Below the pieces are notes generated by a model that made no database searches, was not told where the DNA came from, and worked only from the letters and a program-made list of their open reading frames with translations. Source: Planctomycetota bacterium (GTDB taxonomy: Bacteria; Planctomycetota; Uabimicrobiia; Uabimicrobiales; Uabimicrobiaceae). From it: a DNA stretch of 58,892 bases. Position numbers and translations under genes: made by a program. Shown here piece after piece: positions 16,701 through 25,732 of the stretch; the stretch's first letter is position 1, and every line of letters starts with the position of its first letter. The DNA is taken from positions 1 through 58,892 of the forward strand of contig JAJDCR010000110.1 in NCBI GenBank assembly GCA_029260735.1, in the 5' to 3' direction.

Positions 16701-18398
16701 TTAAAGAAGCCACTTTTTCAGTCTGACGAGGACAAGCAAAATGAACGCGACGAATAGTAGCCAAGTCGGGAATGCCCTCTTTATTTTAATTTTTTTGTCT
16801 TTTTCTTTGTCCTTGTCTTTTTCTTTGTCCTTTTCTTTTTCTTTGTCCTTTTCTTGTTCTTGTTCTTTTTCTTCAGTCTTTTTCTTTCTTTTTTCTTCCA
16901 TATCCTCTTTGCTATACAAAAACTGGGCAAAGGGGTGATCTATCTCTTTTAAGTTAACTCCGAGACTAATACCACAACTAGAGCATTCTGGAGCATCTTT
17001 GATCATTGTTTCACAAACAGGACACTCTCCTGTGAAAGTGTCATGAAAATCCATGTAGTCTTTGATCAAGGCAAGAGCTTTTGGTTTTTCGTTCTTGGCA
17101 ATCTTAAAGGAGTGTTCTTTCCTGTATGCAGGCATAGTCGGATGCCCAAACTGATCGATAATCTCCAGAAAAATTTTTATTTCTTTTTTTAGAATGCTAA
17201 CGATGTCTCTGGCCTCTTCTTCCGTGAAGGATTTTATTATTTCAAAATAAGGCCCTTTACTTAAGGAGCTAGGATCGTAGTAGTATACTTTTTTTTGAAT
17301 ATAACTATTTTGGAGAGCTCTTTGTATTCTTATGAGAACCTCCTCATCTGTCTCTAACTCTAGTTGTTTTTCAAAGGCGTCATAAACTCCCTTGTCCATT
17401 ATACCTATTTGACTTAAGATTTCTGCTGCTCGAAAACGAATTTGCCATTCGTCATTTTCTAGCAACTTGACCAAGAGAAAACCTGCATTGACTTGCATCC
17501 AAGAAATTTCTTCAATCTTTTCTTTCCAGTTTTGGTTTTGGAGATCCTTTAACTCTTCTAGAATAGGTAGAAGTAATTTATTATCCAAGAACGAAATAGA
17601 CTTTTTTAACCCTTCCTTTCGAGAATTTTTTCTTTTATAGAAATTTTTATCTGCTTGGGAGTTCCCAGAGAATAATCGACAAACATATCCTGCTGAGATA
17701 TATTTTTCGTAAAAAGAAGATCGCGTTTTTTCGGCTTGTTCCCGAATATGCGGATATCTTAATCTGTCCCAAAAGCCTTTTGCCCCTATTCGCAAAAGTA
17801 ACTCTACCTTATTCCCTTCTCCATAGAGAATATCAGAGTTAAACCAAATATCACTTTTTTGGGAGAAAACAACTTGTGGCTCTGTTGCGATTGAATCTTC
17901 ACTAAAGTTTGTTATAAAATCATCCGAAAGAATTTCTTGGTTCTCTTTAACTCGGTGCATAGGGACAACAAAAAAAGCTATCTCGGGGTTTTCTTCAATG
18001 CTTTTTTTTAAAGATTGCCACCCTGGAAGATTGAAGCAGGTTTGTCCATCAAAAGGAAGAACGTATTGAGCATCCCGTAAACCATTCTCTATGGCTAAGT
18101 TTCTGGCTCCATTGACATTACATGTATACAAGACTCGATCTTGAGGACTCGTTTTTCGGGAGTATTCACTTAAAGAAAAGGGAATCACGTCATACTTGTA
18201 GCCCGCCTTATCTAACATACTACGGTAGAGTTCTTCTTTTTCTGGAGAAAACAAACGATTGAGAATAAATCTTTTTTCACATCCTTCTAGCTTGGGTTCC
18301 TGCTCTAAAATAAAACGTAAATTCACTTCTGTTTGATTTTCCGAATGTCGCGGAGGAAGATCATTGCCCAATATTCGATACAAGATAAAAGATGTCAT
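16701..18398 (-). CDS. glycosyltransferase-like protein with HEAT-like segment, zinc ribbon and tail anchor (paralogue A)
   Basis: About 565 residues from the ATG at 18398. That start is preferred over the in-frame ATG at 18434 because it has a GGAG 12 nt upstream and aligns with the start of paralogue B; it lies 4 nt past the E2 stop. It has the same head (Leu-Tyr-Arg-Ile-Leu-Gly-Asn-Asp-Leu-Pro-Pro-Arg-His), a Phe-Asp-Gly-Gln-Thr segment, a HEAT-like stretch and a CxxC...CxxC ribbon. Unlike paralogue B it continues into a long Lys/Glu/Asp low-complexity stalk and a single C-terminal membrane helix ending in basic residues, so it is probably a tail-anchored membrane protein. Function unknown beyond the glycosyltransferase-like N domain. 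Confidence 0.5.
   Translation of the reverse strand: MTSFILYRILGNDLPPRHSENQTEVNLRFILEQEPKLEGCEKRFILNRLFSPEKEELYRSMLDKAGYKYDVIPFSLSEYSRKTSPQDRVLYTCNVNGARNLAIENGLRDAQYVLPFDGQTCFNLPGWQSLKKSIEENPEIAFFVVPMHRVKENQEILSDDFITNFSEDSIATEPQVVFSQKSDIWFNSDILYGEGNKVELLLRIGAKGFWDRLRYPHIREQAEKTRSSFYEKYISAGYVCRLFSGNSQADKNFYKRKNSRKEGLKKSISFLDNKLLLPILEELKDLQNQNWKEKIEEISWMQVNAGFLLVKLLENDEWQIRFRAAEILSQIGIMDKGVYDAFEKQLELETDEEVLIRIQRALQNSYIQKKVYYYDPSSLSKGPYFEIIKSFTEEEARDIVSILKKEIKIFLEIIDQFGHPTMPAYRKEHSFKIAKNEKPKALALIKDYMDFHDTFTGECPVCETMIKDAPECSSCGISLGVNLKEIDHPFAQFLYSKEDMEEKRKKKTEEKEQEQEKDKEKEKDKEKDKDKEKDKKIKIKRAFPTWLLFVAFILLVLVRLKKWLL
16779..16880 (-). repeat. low-complexity repeat encoding a Lys/Glu/Asp stalk
   Basis: Degenerate 6- to 18-nt units (coding-strand AAAGAC/AAAGAA/GACAAGGAC mixtures) encode alternating Lys-Asp-Lys-Glu. 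The stalk joins the zinc ribbon to the membrane anchor of paralogue A. Such arrays change length easily by slippage in multiples of three. Confidence 0.8.
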
Positions 18399-18402
18399 AT
18401 TT

Positions 18403-19665
18403 CTATAATCTCCAGTTTTCAATTTTCTGAACAAAATGGCTCAAAAAGGCATTTGCTTGAAAACCATCTAAAACTCGGTGGTCGATGGTCAAAGTAACAT
18501 AACACATAGGGCAAATTTCGATCACGTCTCGCCCCTCGTATTCTTTAACCACCACTCTTTTTTCCATTTTACCAATACCTAAAATGGCCGACTGCGGTTG
18601 GTTAATAATAGGAGTAGCTAAAAGGCTTCCACTTACTCCATGGTTAGTAATCGTAAAGGTTCCATTCTGTAAAGATTTAGGATCTATTTTTTGTTCGCGA
18701 GCAGCTTTTGTCATTTTTCCGAGCTCTTGAGCAACTCCAAGTAAACTCAAGTTTTGTGCTTGCAAAAGAACAGGTACGACTAAGCCTTTTTCAATAGCAG
18801 TTGCGATTCCAATGTTACAATCTTTAAAAACTTCTGTAGCATTTTCATGCCAGCGTGAATTTACCTCTGGTACCGCTTGGATTGCAGCGACAACCGCCGA
18901 TATAAAATAAGCTGTATAGGTCAGTTTAACTCCTTGCGCAAGAAAGTTTTTCTTGTGTTTCTCTCGATGGGCTTTGACCGCAGAAAGGTCTGCTTCAAAA
19001 ACTGACGTGACATGAGGAGCTGTTTGGAGCATACTAGTAACCATATGCTCCGCAATACGAAGTCGCATAGGACTATGAGGTATAAATTCACTAGAGATAG
19101 AGTCTCTTGGCTTACTCTGAGCTAAGCTACTTTTAGACAAAGTAGGCGAAGGATGCTCTCCTTTGAAAGTTTTCTCTGTTTGATTTTGCCAATAGTTTGA
19201 TACATCTTTATAAGTCACTCGGCCGCTACGCCCTGTTCCGACAACTTTTCTTACATCGAAAGGATTCTCCCGTAAAAACCGTCTAACAGCAGGACTTAGG
19301 CGTGGCTCATCCGTTTTAGAAGAGACTGTTTGGGAAGAATAACTTTGAGGCAAAGGTTCTTGAAATTTTGGAGCACCTTGAGCTGAAGATATCTCTTCTT
19401 TAATTTCAGATTTCAGAGAATTCTTTGAGAGTTCTATTTTTCCTAGTGATTGGGTAGCTGTAGCCCGATCATTTGCCTGTTTGAAAATCTTAACGAGAAC
19501 TCCAGAGGCAGGAGAAGGAATCTCTAAAGAAACCTTGTCTGTGCTGACTTCGACCAAAGGTTCGTTGAGTTCGACTCGTTCACCTTCTTTTTTTAGCCAG
19601 CGTTCGACTATAGACTCTGCTCCACTTTCTGTGTCCATCATGTAAATATCAACTACTTCACTCAT
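18403..19665 (-). CDS. dihydrolipoyl acyltransferase (E2) of a 2-oxoacid dehydrogenase complex
   Basis: 420 residues with one lipoyl domain (1-80, lipoyl Lys in Ser-Thr-Asp-Lys-Val-Ser at about 44), a linker, a peripheral subunit-binding domain (about 122-157, with Arg-Arg-Phe-Leu-Arg-Glu-Asn and Gly-Arg-Ser-Gly-Arg-Val), and the CAT-like acyltransferase domain (about 190-420) carrying the catalytic Asp-His-Arg-Val-Leu-Asp-Gly near the end. It forms the core that transfers acyl groups from E1 to CoA in the cytoplasm. It starts 9 nt after the fused E1 gene, so they are cotranscribed. No E3 gene is in the window. The sequence alone does not settle pyruvate versus branched-chain specificity. Confidence 0.92.
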   Translation of the reverse strand: MSEVVDIYMMDTESGAESIVERWLKKEGERVELNEPLVEVSTDKVSLEIPSPASGVLVKIFKQANDRATATQSLGKIELSKNSLKSEIKEEISSAQGAPKFQEPLPQSYSSQTVSSKTDEPRLSPAVRRFLRENPFDVRKVVGTGRSGRVTYKDVSNYWQNQTEKTFKGEHPSPTLSKSSLAQSKPRDSISSEFIPHSPMRLRIAEHMVTSMLQTAPHVTSVFEADLSAVKAHREKHKKNFLAQGVKLTYTAYFISAVVAAIQAVPEVNSRWHENATEVFKDCNIGIATAIEKGLVVPVLLQAQNLSLLGVAQELGKMTKAAREQKIDPKSLQNGTFTITNHGVSGSLLATPIINQPQSAILGIGKMEKRVVVKEYEGRDVIEICPMCYVTLTIDHRVLDGFQANAFLSHFVQKIENWRL

Positions 19666-19674
19666 ATTTGCCTC

Positions 19675-21750
19675 TTAGAATTCTATTAAATCTACCATCT
19701 TTTGAGCAATATCACCTACTCGAGGAACCACCGCATCCATCAAGTTGACATTATGAGGGATTGGAACATCTAAAGGAGCAATTCTTTCAATAGGCGCATC
19801 TAGATCAAAGAAAGCTTCTTTAACTAATATGGCACTAATTTCTGCCCCAAAACCTGCTGTCAAATTGTCCTCATGAACAATCAGACACCGTTTACTTTTC
19901 CGAAGTGATTCTAAAACTGTTTCTTTATCCCAAGGGACAAGAGTTCGTAAATCGATAATATCAACGTCTAGGTTTTTTTCTTGGGCAGCTTCCTGGCAAC
20001 GCTCCACCATGGCGCCCCAAGTAACAACTGTTAATTGATCCCCCTTTTGTACGTAGTGCGCTTTTCCTAAAGGGAGGATATATTCGTCTCCTGGATAAGG
20101 TCGTCTTGCTCCCGGAGCATCTAAGAGAGCACGATGCTCAAAAAAAATAGTAGGATTGTTACTACGCATAGCTGCTCGTAAAAGACCGACAGCATCCTCT
20201 GCATTGGAAGGTAAAATAACTTGCCAACCAATTGCATGAGCCCAAACAACTTCACCACAAACACTATGCCAAGGATCGCCACACTTGGCATATCCACCAG
20301 GCAAACGAACGACAATAGGAGCAGCAAAGCGATTTGCTGTTCGCCAGCGAATCGTTCCACAATTATTGAGCTGTTCCATAGCCGGGTCAGCGTACTTTCG
20401 AAATTGAATTTCCGCCACAGGCATCAATCCAGCAATCGCCATACCAACCGCTCGCCCAATAATTCCCTCTTCGGAAAGGCTTGTGTCAAAAACACGTTCG
20501 GCTCCAAATTTATCTTGTAAGCCAAGAGTGGCGGCGTGAACTCCTCCTTTTGCCCCAACATCTTCTCCAAAAACTAGAAGTTTGGAGTTTGTCTCAAGCT
20601 CTACCTGAAGAGTTTTTCTGACTGCCGTTAGTAAATTAATGCGAGCTCCCTCAGGCTTAGGAGTTTCATTAGAGGGTGGGAAAACGTGTCTTTCTGCGGC
20701 TAATCCCCCTTTCTTTTGAACCTCGTCTGGTTGTGCAAATGCATATTTATGTATAAGAGAGGGATCAGGAGCACTTCGCGCTAAGGCTTTTTCAAGAGCT
20801 TGATCGACACTTTGGCGAACCAAAGTTTCTAATTGCTCCCATTTTTCAGCGCTTATTTTTTCTGGCACTAAGTGGGCTTTCAATTTTAGTAAGGGATCAA
20901 GGGACTCTTCTTGGGCCTTTTTTTCCTCTCCTTTATAGGCTTGGTTATCTTGCCCGGAGTGACCGCAAAGTCGGGGAACTGTCACTCGAATTAAGCCCGG
21001 TTTTCTCTGCTCTCGAACAAAAGAAATCGCTTCTTCTAAAAATTCTGCGCTTTGAACCACGTTTGCCCCAGGCACCTGCCAAATTTTTAGATTTTGAAAC
21101 GAAGCTAGGTTAGCGGCAATGTTTGCCCCTGGAGTTTGTTTATCAGAAGTAACAGAAATGGCATAGCCATTGTCTTCAATATAAAAAAGTATCGGAAGAT
21201 CTAAAGTGGTTGCCATGGTTAGCGATGACCAAAAACCATTGGTTGCAACTGACCCTTCTCCTCCTAGAACGACTGCAATTGCTTTGTCATATTGACTTTC
21301 GTTCAGAACTTTGCGTCGATACTCAATTGCCTGAGCCCAACCTGTAGAAGGAGTATACTGCGACCCGACATCGCCTGCCATAGGTAAAACCGTCGGAGAA
21401 TTTTTTCCTCCAGGAAGATTACAAACCACTCCAATATCTCGCCCATCGCTGTAGCCACCAGATGTAGCTAGAGGACCAGCAATAACATCCTCTAAGGAAA
21501 CCCCCAAAGAAAGGAGCAGTGGACGTGAACGATAGTAAGCCCCCACCCCATCGTGAGGGTGGTTTAAAAGAGATCCCAAGGTAACTTGGCTAACTTCATG
21601 CCCTCGGGCAGAAAACTGATAGAGGACTTTTTTTTTAGGATAAAGCTGACTTTCTTCTAACTCGTCGAGAAATCTAGAGGTTAAAGACAGTCGAGCGATT
21701 TTTAGCCAATCAACTAGGCCTGTAGATAAGTTATTTTGTTTGTCGTTCAT
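19675..21750 (-). CDS. fused E1 alpha-beta subunit of a 2-oxoacid (branched-chain type) dehydrogenase
   Basis: 691 residues. The N-terminal half is an E1 alpha domain (about 1-345) with Pro-Met-Ala-Gly-Asp-Val-Gly-Ser-Gln-Tyr and the thiamine diphosphate motif Gly-Gly-Glu-Gly-Ser ... Glu-Asp-Asn-Gly-Tyr-Ala-Ile-Ser. The C-terminal half is E1 beta (about 368-691) with Phe-Gly-Glu-Asp-Val-Gly, the Ser-Glu-Glu-Gly-Ile-Ile-Gly segment and the terminal transketolase-like domain. Most bacteria encode these as two proteins; single-chain fusions are known mainly for branched-chain 2-oxoacid dehydrogenases. It decarboxylates the 2-oxoacid and acylates the E2 lipoyl group. A good Shine-Dalgarno (AAGGAGA) precedes the ATG. 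A 26-bp near-perfect palindrome about 40 nt upstream may be its operator. Confidence 0.9.
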   Translation of the reverse strand: MNDKQNNLSTGLVDWLKIARLSLTSRFLDELEESQLYPKKKVLYQFSARGHEVSQVTLGSLLNHPHDGVGAYYRSRPLLLSLGVSLEDVIAGPLATSGGYSDGRDIGVVCNLPGGKNSPTVLPMAGDVGSQYTPSTGWAQAIEYRRKVLNESQYDKAIAVVLGGEGSVATNGFWSSLTMATTLDLPILFYIEDNGYAISVTSDKQTPGANIAANLASFQNLKIWQVPGANVVQSAEFLEEAISFVREQRKPGLIRVTVPRLCGHSGQDNQAYKGEEKKAQEESLDPLLKLKAHLVPEKISAEKWEQLETLVRQSVDQALEKALARSAPDPSLIHKYAFAQPDEVQKKGGLAAERHVFPPSNETPKPEGARINLLTAVRKTLQVELETNSKLLVFGEDVGAKGGVHAATLGLQDKFGAERVFDTSLSEEGIIGRAVGMAIAGLMPVAEIQFRKYADPAMEQLNNCGTIRWRTANRFAAPIVVRLPGGYAKCGDPWHSVCGEVVWAHAIGWQVILPSNAEDAVGLLRAAMRSNNPTIFFEHRALLDAPGARRPYPGDEYILPLGKAHYVQKGDQLTVVTWGAMVERCQEAAQEKNLDVDIIDLRTLVPWDKETVLESLRKSKRCLIVHEDNLTAGFGAEISAILVKEAFFDLDAPIERIAPLDVPIPHNVNLMDAVVPRVGDIAQKMVDLIEF

Positions 21751-21790
21751 TGCTGAGTAAGGATCTCCTTCTTCTAGTTTTAGACACCAA

Positions 21791-21816
21791 ATTAAAGTGC
21801 CTTAAGTCACTTTAAT
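21791..21816. promoter_or_regulatory. 26-bp palindrome, candidate operator of the dehydrogenase operon
   Basis: Each arm reads ATTAAAGTG...CACTTTAAT around a central CTTAAG, with a single mismatched position pair over the full 26 bp. It lies about 40 nt upstream of the E1 start and about 190 nt upstream of the gspE-like gene. The length and symmetry suit a dimeric repressor site. There is no T-tract and no upstream gene to terminate, so a terminator is unlikely. Confidence 0.45.
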
Positions 21817-22006
21817 TTGAGTACCTAAAATATTTAAGTTTTTTATTTTGTATAATATTTGTCTCTAGTAATCAATAAATTTAAGCGGAATTTATAAAAA
21901 TTAGTGAAAAAAAGAAGATGATGTTATATAATACACAACCTTAGAAATATAAACAGAACCTCAATTTGCAGGCATATCCTAAAGCTTTAGTTTAGGGAGA
22001 AACATT

Positions 22007-23809
22007 TTGACCTCGATTAGAAAACAGCACAGTGCGTATGAAAAAAGGTTGCGCCGCATTTTAATGCGTAGCAAGAAATTTGATTTAGATCAACTAGATC
22101 GGCTTGAAAAGGAAACTAACGAAAAAGGAATCCCCCTTGCAGCTCTCATCATAGAAAAAGGGATTCTCGAAGAAGATCAACTTTTGACAATGATAGCTAT
22201 TGAAGCAGATATTCCTATAATCCGCCTTCCTAAATTGACTCCCGATGCTAGCGCTATGATAAAGTTAACAAAAGAACAAGCTAGAAGCTATGGAGTTTTT
22301 CCTATTTCTAAAAAGGGAGTGCTTCTTACTATTGCCGTCTCAGATCCTTTCAATCGAGAAAAGTTTGATAGTATCGAAATCTTGACAAAATGCACTGTTT
22401 GCACTGTGCTGGCCACAGAAAACTCCATTCAAGACTTTATTCTTAGTCAGTATGAAGATTCTTATGATGCAGGAACAGAAGATAGTTCAAGTGGTGATGA
22501 AGAAAAAGCCGTCTTAGAGAAGATGGGAAGCAGCGATTTTGACGATATTATCTCAGGTTTTGACGATAAAGTTGATGAAGAGAACGACGATGAGGTCGAA
22601 GAAGAGGCGGAAGGGGTCATTAAGTTGGCCAACAAGATTATTATAGACGCCTATCAAAAAGGGGTTTCTGATATTCATATTGAGCCCTATTTTGGTAAAG
22701 ATGATACTGTAATTCGCTTCCGATCAGATGGGGAATGTTTTGTCTATCAAACTGTCCCAAACAGCATTAAAAGAGCCTTGATTACACGCTTTAAAATTAT
22801 GTCCAACCTTGATATTGCCGAGCGTCGACTTCCTCAAGATGGTAAAATCCAATTCAAAAAATATGGCCGCCTTCCCATAGAGCTTCGTGTTGCTACATTG
22901 CCAACAGTGGGAGGAAATGAAGATGCTGTAATGCGTATCTTGGCCTCCAGTAAACCAATTCCTATGGCTCAAATGGGGTTCTCAGATCGAAATTTTTCCG
23001 AACTACAAAGGGTCATTCAGTATCCCTATGGTCTCCTTCTTTGTGTAGGACCCACTGGTTCCGGAAAAACAACCACTCTCCACTCTTGTCTAGGGTTTAT
23101 TAATCAACCCAAAAGAAAAATTTGGACAGCAGAAGATCCTGTGGAAATTACCCAAAGAGGTCTTCGTCAAGTTCAAGTCCAAGCAAAAATTGGATATACC
23201 TTTGCTGCGGCGATGAGGGCATTTCTTCGAGCTGACCCCGATGTTATTATGGTGGGAGAAATGAGGGACGAAGAAACTGCCTCTATTGGAATCGAAGCGT
23301 CTCTAACCGGGCACTTAGTCCTAAGTACTCTTCACACCAACAGTGCTCCTGAAACGATTACTCGTCTCATCGATATGGGAATAGACCCCTTCAACTTTGC
23401 TGATGCACTCTTGGGTATATTGGCACAACGTCTAGCACGCCGCTTATGCAAAGAGTGTAAAACAGAAGTGCCTTTGGGGAGAGAAGAGTATGACGAAATT
23501 ATAACAGAATACGGAGGAGAAAAACTATTCAGCATGTATGGACCAGAGTACAGTGAAGAGCTTACTATTGGCCGAGCAATAGGTTGCAAAGAATGCAATG
23601 GAATTGGCTACCGAGGACGTTTAGGTCTTCATGAACTCTTAGTTGGAACAGATCCTATTCGAGCTATTATTCAGCGCCAAGGAAAAGTAATAGAACTGAG
23701 AAATGCTGCCATTGGGGATGGGATGAGCACTTTGAAGCAAGATGGTATTTTGAAAGTACTCCAGGGGCAAAGTGACTTAACTGCAATTAGAGCCGTTTGT
23801 ATCCAGTAG
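22007..23809 (+). CDS. GspE/PilB-type secretion or pilus assembly ATPase
   Basis: 600 residues from a TTG start placed 7 nt after the Shine-Dalgarno AGGGAGA. An N-terminal MshEN-like domain (about 15-150) is followed by an acidic low-complexity linker (about 158-200). The ATPase domain has Walker A Gly-Pro-Thr-Gly-Ser-Gly-Lys-Thr-Thr (about 348-356), the Asp box Ile-Trp-Thr-Ala-Glu-Asp-Pro, Walker B Asp-Val-Ile-Met-Val-Gly-Glu (about 414-420) and the His box Ser-Thr-Leu-His-Thr-Asn. The paired CxxC motifs (about 482-485 and 528-531) form the zinc site typical of GspE. It powers pseudopilus or pilus assembly at the inner membrane. The pseudopilin gene follows after 39 nt. Confidence 0.92.
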   Translation: MTSIRKQHSAYEKRLRRILMRSKKFDLDQLDRLEKETNEKGIPLAALIIEKGILEEDQLLTMIAIEADIPIIRLPKLTPDASAMIKLTKEQARSYGVFPISKKGVLLTIAVSDPFNREKFDSIEILTKCTVCTVLATENSIQDFILSQYEDSYDAGTEDSSSGDEEKAVLEKMGSSDFDDIISGFDDKVDEENDDEVEEEAEGVIKLANKIIIDAYQKGVSDIHIEPYFGKDDTVIRFRSDGECFVYQTVPNSIKRALITRFKIMSNLDIAERRLPQDGKIQFKKYGRLPIELRVATLPTVGGNEDAVMRILASSKPIPMAQMGFSDRNFSELQRVIQYPYGLLLCVGPTGSGKTTTLHSCLGFINQPKRKIWTAEDPVEITQRGLRQVQVQAKIGYTFAAAMRAFLRADPDVIMVGEMRDEETASIGIEASLTGHLVLSTLHTNSAPETITRLIDMGIDPFNFADALLGILAQRLARRLCKECKTEVPLGREEYDEIITEYGGEKLFSMYGPEYSEELTIGRAIGCKECNGIGYRGRLGLHELLVGTDPIRAIIQRQGKVIELRNAAIGDGMSTLKQDGILKVLQGQSDLTAIRAVCIQ

Positions 23810-23848
23810 TATTCTTTTCTCGCCGAACGCCGAAAGAAGGAGGCAGTG

Positions 23849-24361
23849 ATGTACTCTAGCAAAAAACCTAAAGGTTTTACTTTAATTGAGTTAATGGTTG
23901 TAATGGTGATTATAGGAAGTATCTTAGGCATTGTTACAACAAATTTAGATTCGCTGACTCCGTCTTCTCGCATATCTGCTTCTGCTCGAGAAATCTCTTC
24001 CAGTATTCAGCTTGCCATGAGTAACGCTATTATTACAGGAACCCCCACCGCAATATACTATGATTTAGATAAAAACTATCATCAAGTCAGAACAAAAAAT
24101 CAAAAAGGAGAGTACGAAAATCTCTCTTTGACTTATTTGCTGAGGGGAGTTACCTACCAAGATATTGATGTAATGGAAGAAAAAAAACACAAGGATGGTT
24201 GGTTGCAGGTGGAAATTTCTCCCTTAGGAACAATGGCGGGACATGTCATTCATTTGATTAATGAAGAGGGAATTCAAATTACTCTTGAGGTTAATCCTCT
24301 TAGTGGCATTGTCGAAATAAAAAAGGGATATGCTCCTGTTAGTTTTTTAAAGAGACTATAG
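23849..24361 (+). CDS. type II secretion pseudopilin (GspH-like prepilin)
   Basis: About 170 residues. Start ATG 23849 is chosen over GTG 23846 because GAAGGAGG ends 5 nt before it. A short basic leader ends in Lys-Gly, and the prepilin cleavage motif Lys-Gly-Phe-Thr-Leu-Ile-Glu-Leu follows, with Glu at +5 and a hydrophobic helix. The remainder, with Ala-Met-Ser-Asn-Ala-Ile-Ile-Thr-Gly-Thr-Pro and a beta-rich C domain, matches minor pseudopilins of the GspH/FimT type. It needs a GspO-type prepilin peptidase, not in the window. It is in the same operon as the ATPase, so the pair probably serves one secretion or pilus machine. Confidence 0.85.
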   Translation: MYSSKKPKGFTLIELMVVMVIIGSILGIVTTNLDSLTPSSRISASAREISSSIQLAMSNAIITGTPTAIYYDLDKNYHQVRTKNQKGEYENLSLTYLLRGVTYQDIDVMEEKKHKDGWLQVEISPLGTMAGHVIHLINEEGIQITLEVNPLSGIVEIKKGYAPVSFLKRL

Positions 24362-24462
24362 GGTAGAGAATTTCTTCGGGGATTAACGTGAATAGCCGTG
24401 GGTTTTTAACCCAAGTAAAACAAAGATTTTTTAGATTGCCTGAAAAATAGTGGGGATTTTTG

Positions 24463-25683
24463 ATGGAAGCCTCTTTGATTGTTGAAAAAGTTGATGAGAC
24501 AGCCCGGCTATCTCAAGATTTGGAGTCAAAATACGCTCTTGACCCAAGTAAAAGAATAACAATTGGTCGGTTTCCAGAAAACTCAATATATTTCCATAGC
24601 ACAAGTATTTCTTCGCGTCACTGCCAAATAGAAATTGATGGAGAGTACTTTGTGGTCACAGACTTAAATAGTACCAACGGTACTTACGTTAATGGAAGTA
24701 AAATTCGTAAGCGTAAACTTTACAATGAAGACCTTATTCAGATAGGTAACATTGAGCTACGTTTTAAATGGCAAGAAGACGAAGATTCTGATGACAATAT
24801 TACAGAGGCAGAAGTTGAGCTTCCTTGGCAAGTGACAGAAGAGCTTCAAAAAGACTGCATAGACCATTATCGGGTTCTAGAAAAAGTTGGCCGAGGTGGA
24901 ATTGGAGAGGTTTACCGAGTAGAAGATCTTTCGCAGCCTAATCGCTTTATTGCCATAAAAATACTCCATCCCAAAGGCAATCATCATGAGACCATCGCAG
25001 AGCGTTTCATTCGTGAGGGCAAAGCTCTTATGGCAATGGATCATCCTCGTATCATCAAAGTCTTTGAGTTAGGAACATACAAAAATCGCCCCTACTTTAC
25101 GATGGAGTATGTCAAAGGAAAAACGGTTACTCGGTTCATTTCTCAAAATGGTCCTCTCGGGTATCGAACGGCTTGCAAGATATCAGGTCATATTGCCCAT
25201 GCGTTGGCTTATACGCACGAACAAAACATTATTCACAGAGACTTAAAGCCTTCTAATATCATTTTAGCTGATGACACTTATGATGTTAAAATGATCGACT
25301 TAGGATTGGCAAAAATGCACGAAGAAGTCGATATAACAGTAAATCGTCAAGTAATAGGAACTCCTCGTTATATGGCTCCTGAGCAAATGCGAAATGCTCG
25401 GGACGTCGATCCTCGTGCGGATGTCTATTCTCTGGGGGCCACCCTTTACTTTATGCTCACAGGGGTTTCTCCCTTTGCTGAGTTAAATTCAAAAAACCGA
25501 ACGGAAATGCTTAAATATATATATAACCGCCCTCCTATTCCGATAAAAGAATTTGCGGAAATTCCCCCTGAAGTAAATCATATAGTGGAAAAAGCGATGT
25601 CAAAAGATAAAGATAAGCGTTACGCCACTGCTAATGACATGTATAAAGCTATCTATCGAACGGTTTACAAGCTTAAAGGGTAA
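24463..25683 (+). CDS. FHA domain-containing Ser/Thr protein kinase
   Basis: About 406 residues from the ATG at 24463 (GGGG 7 nt upstream). The FHA domain (about 25-105) has Ile-Gly-Arg, Ser-Ser-Arg-His-Cys and Asn-Ser-Thr-Asn-Gly-Thr-Tyr-Val-Asn-Gly, a complete phosphothreonine-binding set. The Hanks-type kinase (about 133-402) has the Gly-rich loop Gly-Arg-Gly-Gly-Ile-Gly-Glu-Val-Tyr, Ala-Ile-Lys-Ile-Leu, His-Arg-Asp-Leu-Lys-Pro-Ser-Asn, Asp-Leu-Gly in place of DFG, and Gly-Thr-Pro-Arg-Tyr-Met-Ala-Pro-Glu, so it should be active. There is no membrane helix. It follows the secretion genes and precedes a paralogous FHA-pseudokinase, which suggests they regulate or sense the same machine. Confidence 0.92.
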   Translation: MEASLIVEKVDETARLSQDLESKYALDPSKRITIGRFPENSIYFHSTSISSRHCQIEIDGEYFVVTDLNSTNGTYVNGSKIRKRKLYNEDLIQIGNIELRFKWQEDEDSDDNITEAEVELPWQVTEELQKDCIDHYRVLEKVGRGGIGEVYRVEDLSQPNRFIAIKILHPKGNHHETIAERFIREGKALMAMDHPRIIKVFELGTYKNRPYFTMEYVKGKTVTRFISQNGPLGYRTACKISGHIAHALAYTHEQNIIHRDLKPSNIILADDTYDVKMIDLGLAKMHEEVDITVNRQVIGTPRYMAPEQMRNARDVDPRADVYSLGATLYFMLTGVSPFAELNSKNRTEMLKYIYNRPPIPIKEFAEIPPEVNHIVEKAMSKDKDKRYATANDMYKAIYRTVYKLKG

Positions 25684-25732
25684 TCTTTATGCCAATAAAG
25701 GTTACCAAAGTTATTGCAAGGAGAGATTTTGC

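Noticed and set aside
16741..16938. Plus-strand Ser/Phe/Leu-rich open frame
   Set aside because: It is the complement of the Lys/Glu/Asp low-complexity stalk of the minus-strand gene.
22007..22012. Truncated gspE because no ATG is present
   Set aside because: A TTG with a strong Shine-Dalgarno at correct spacing explains the start, and the N domain is complete.
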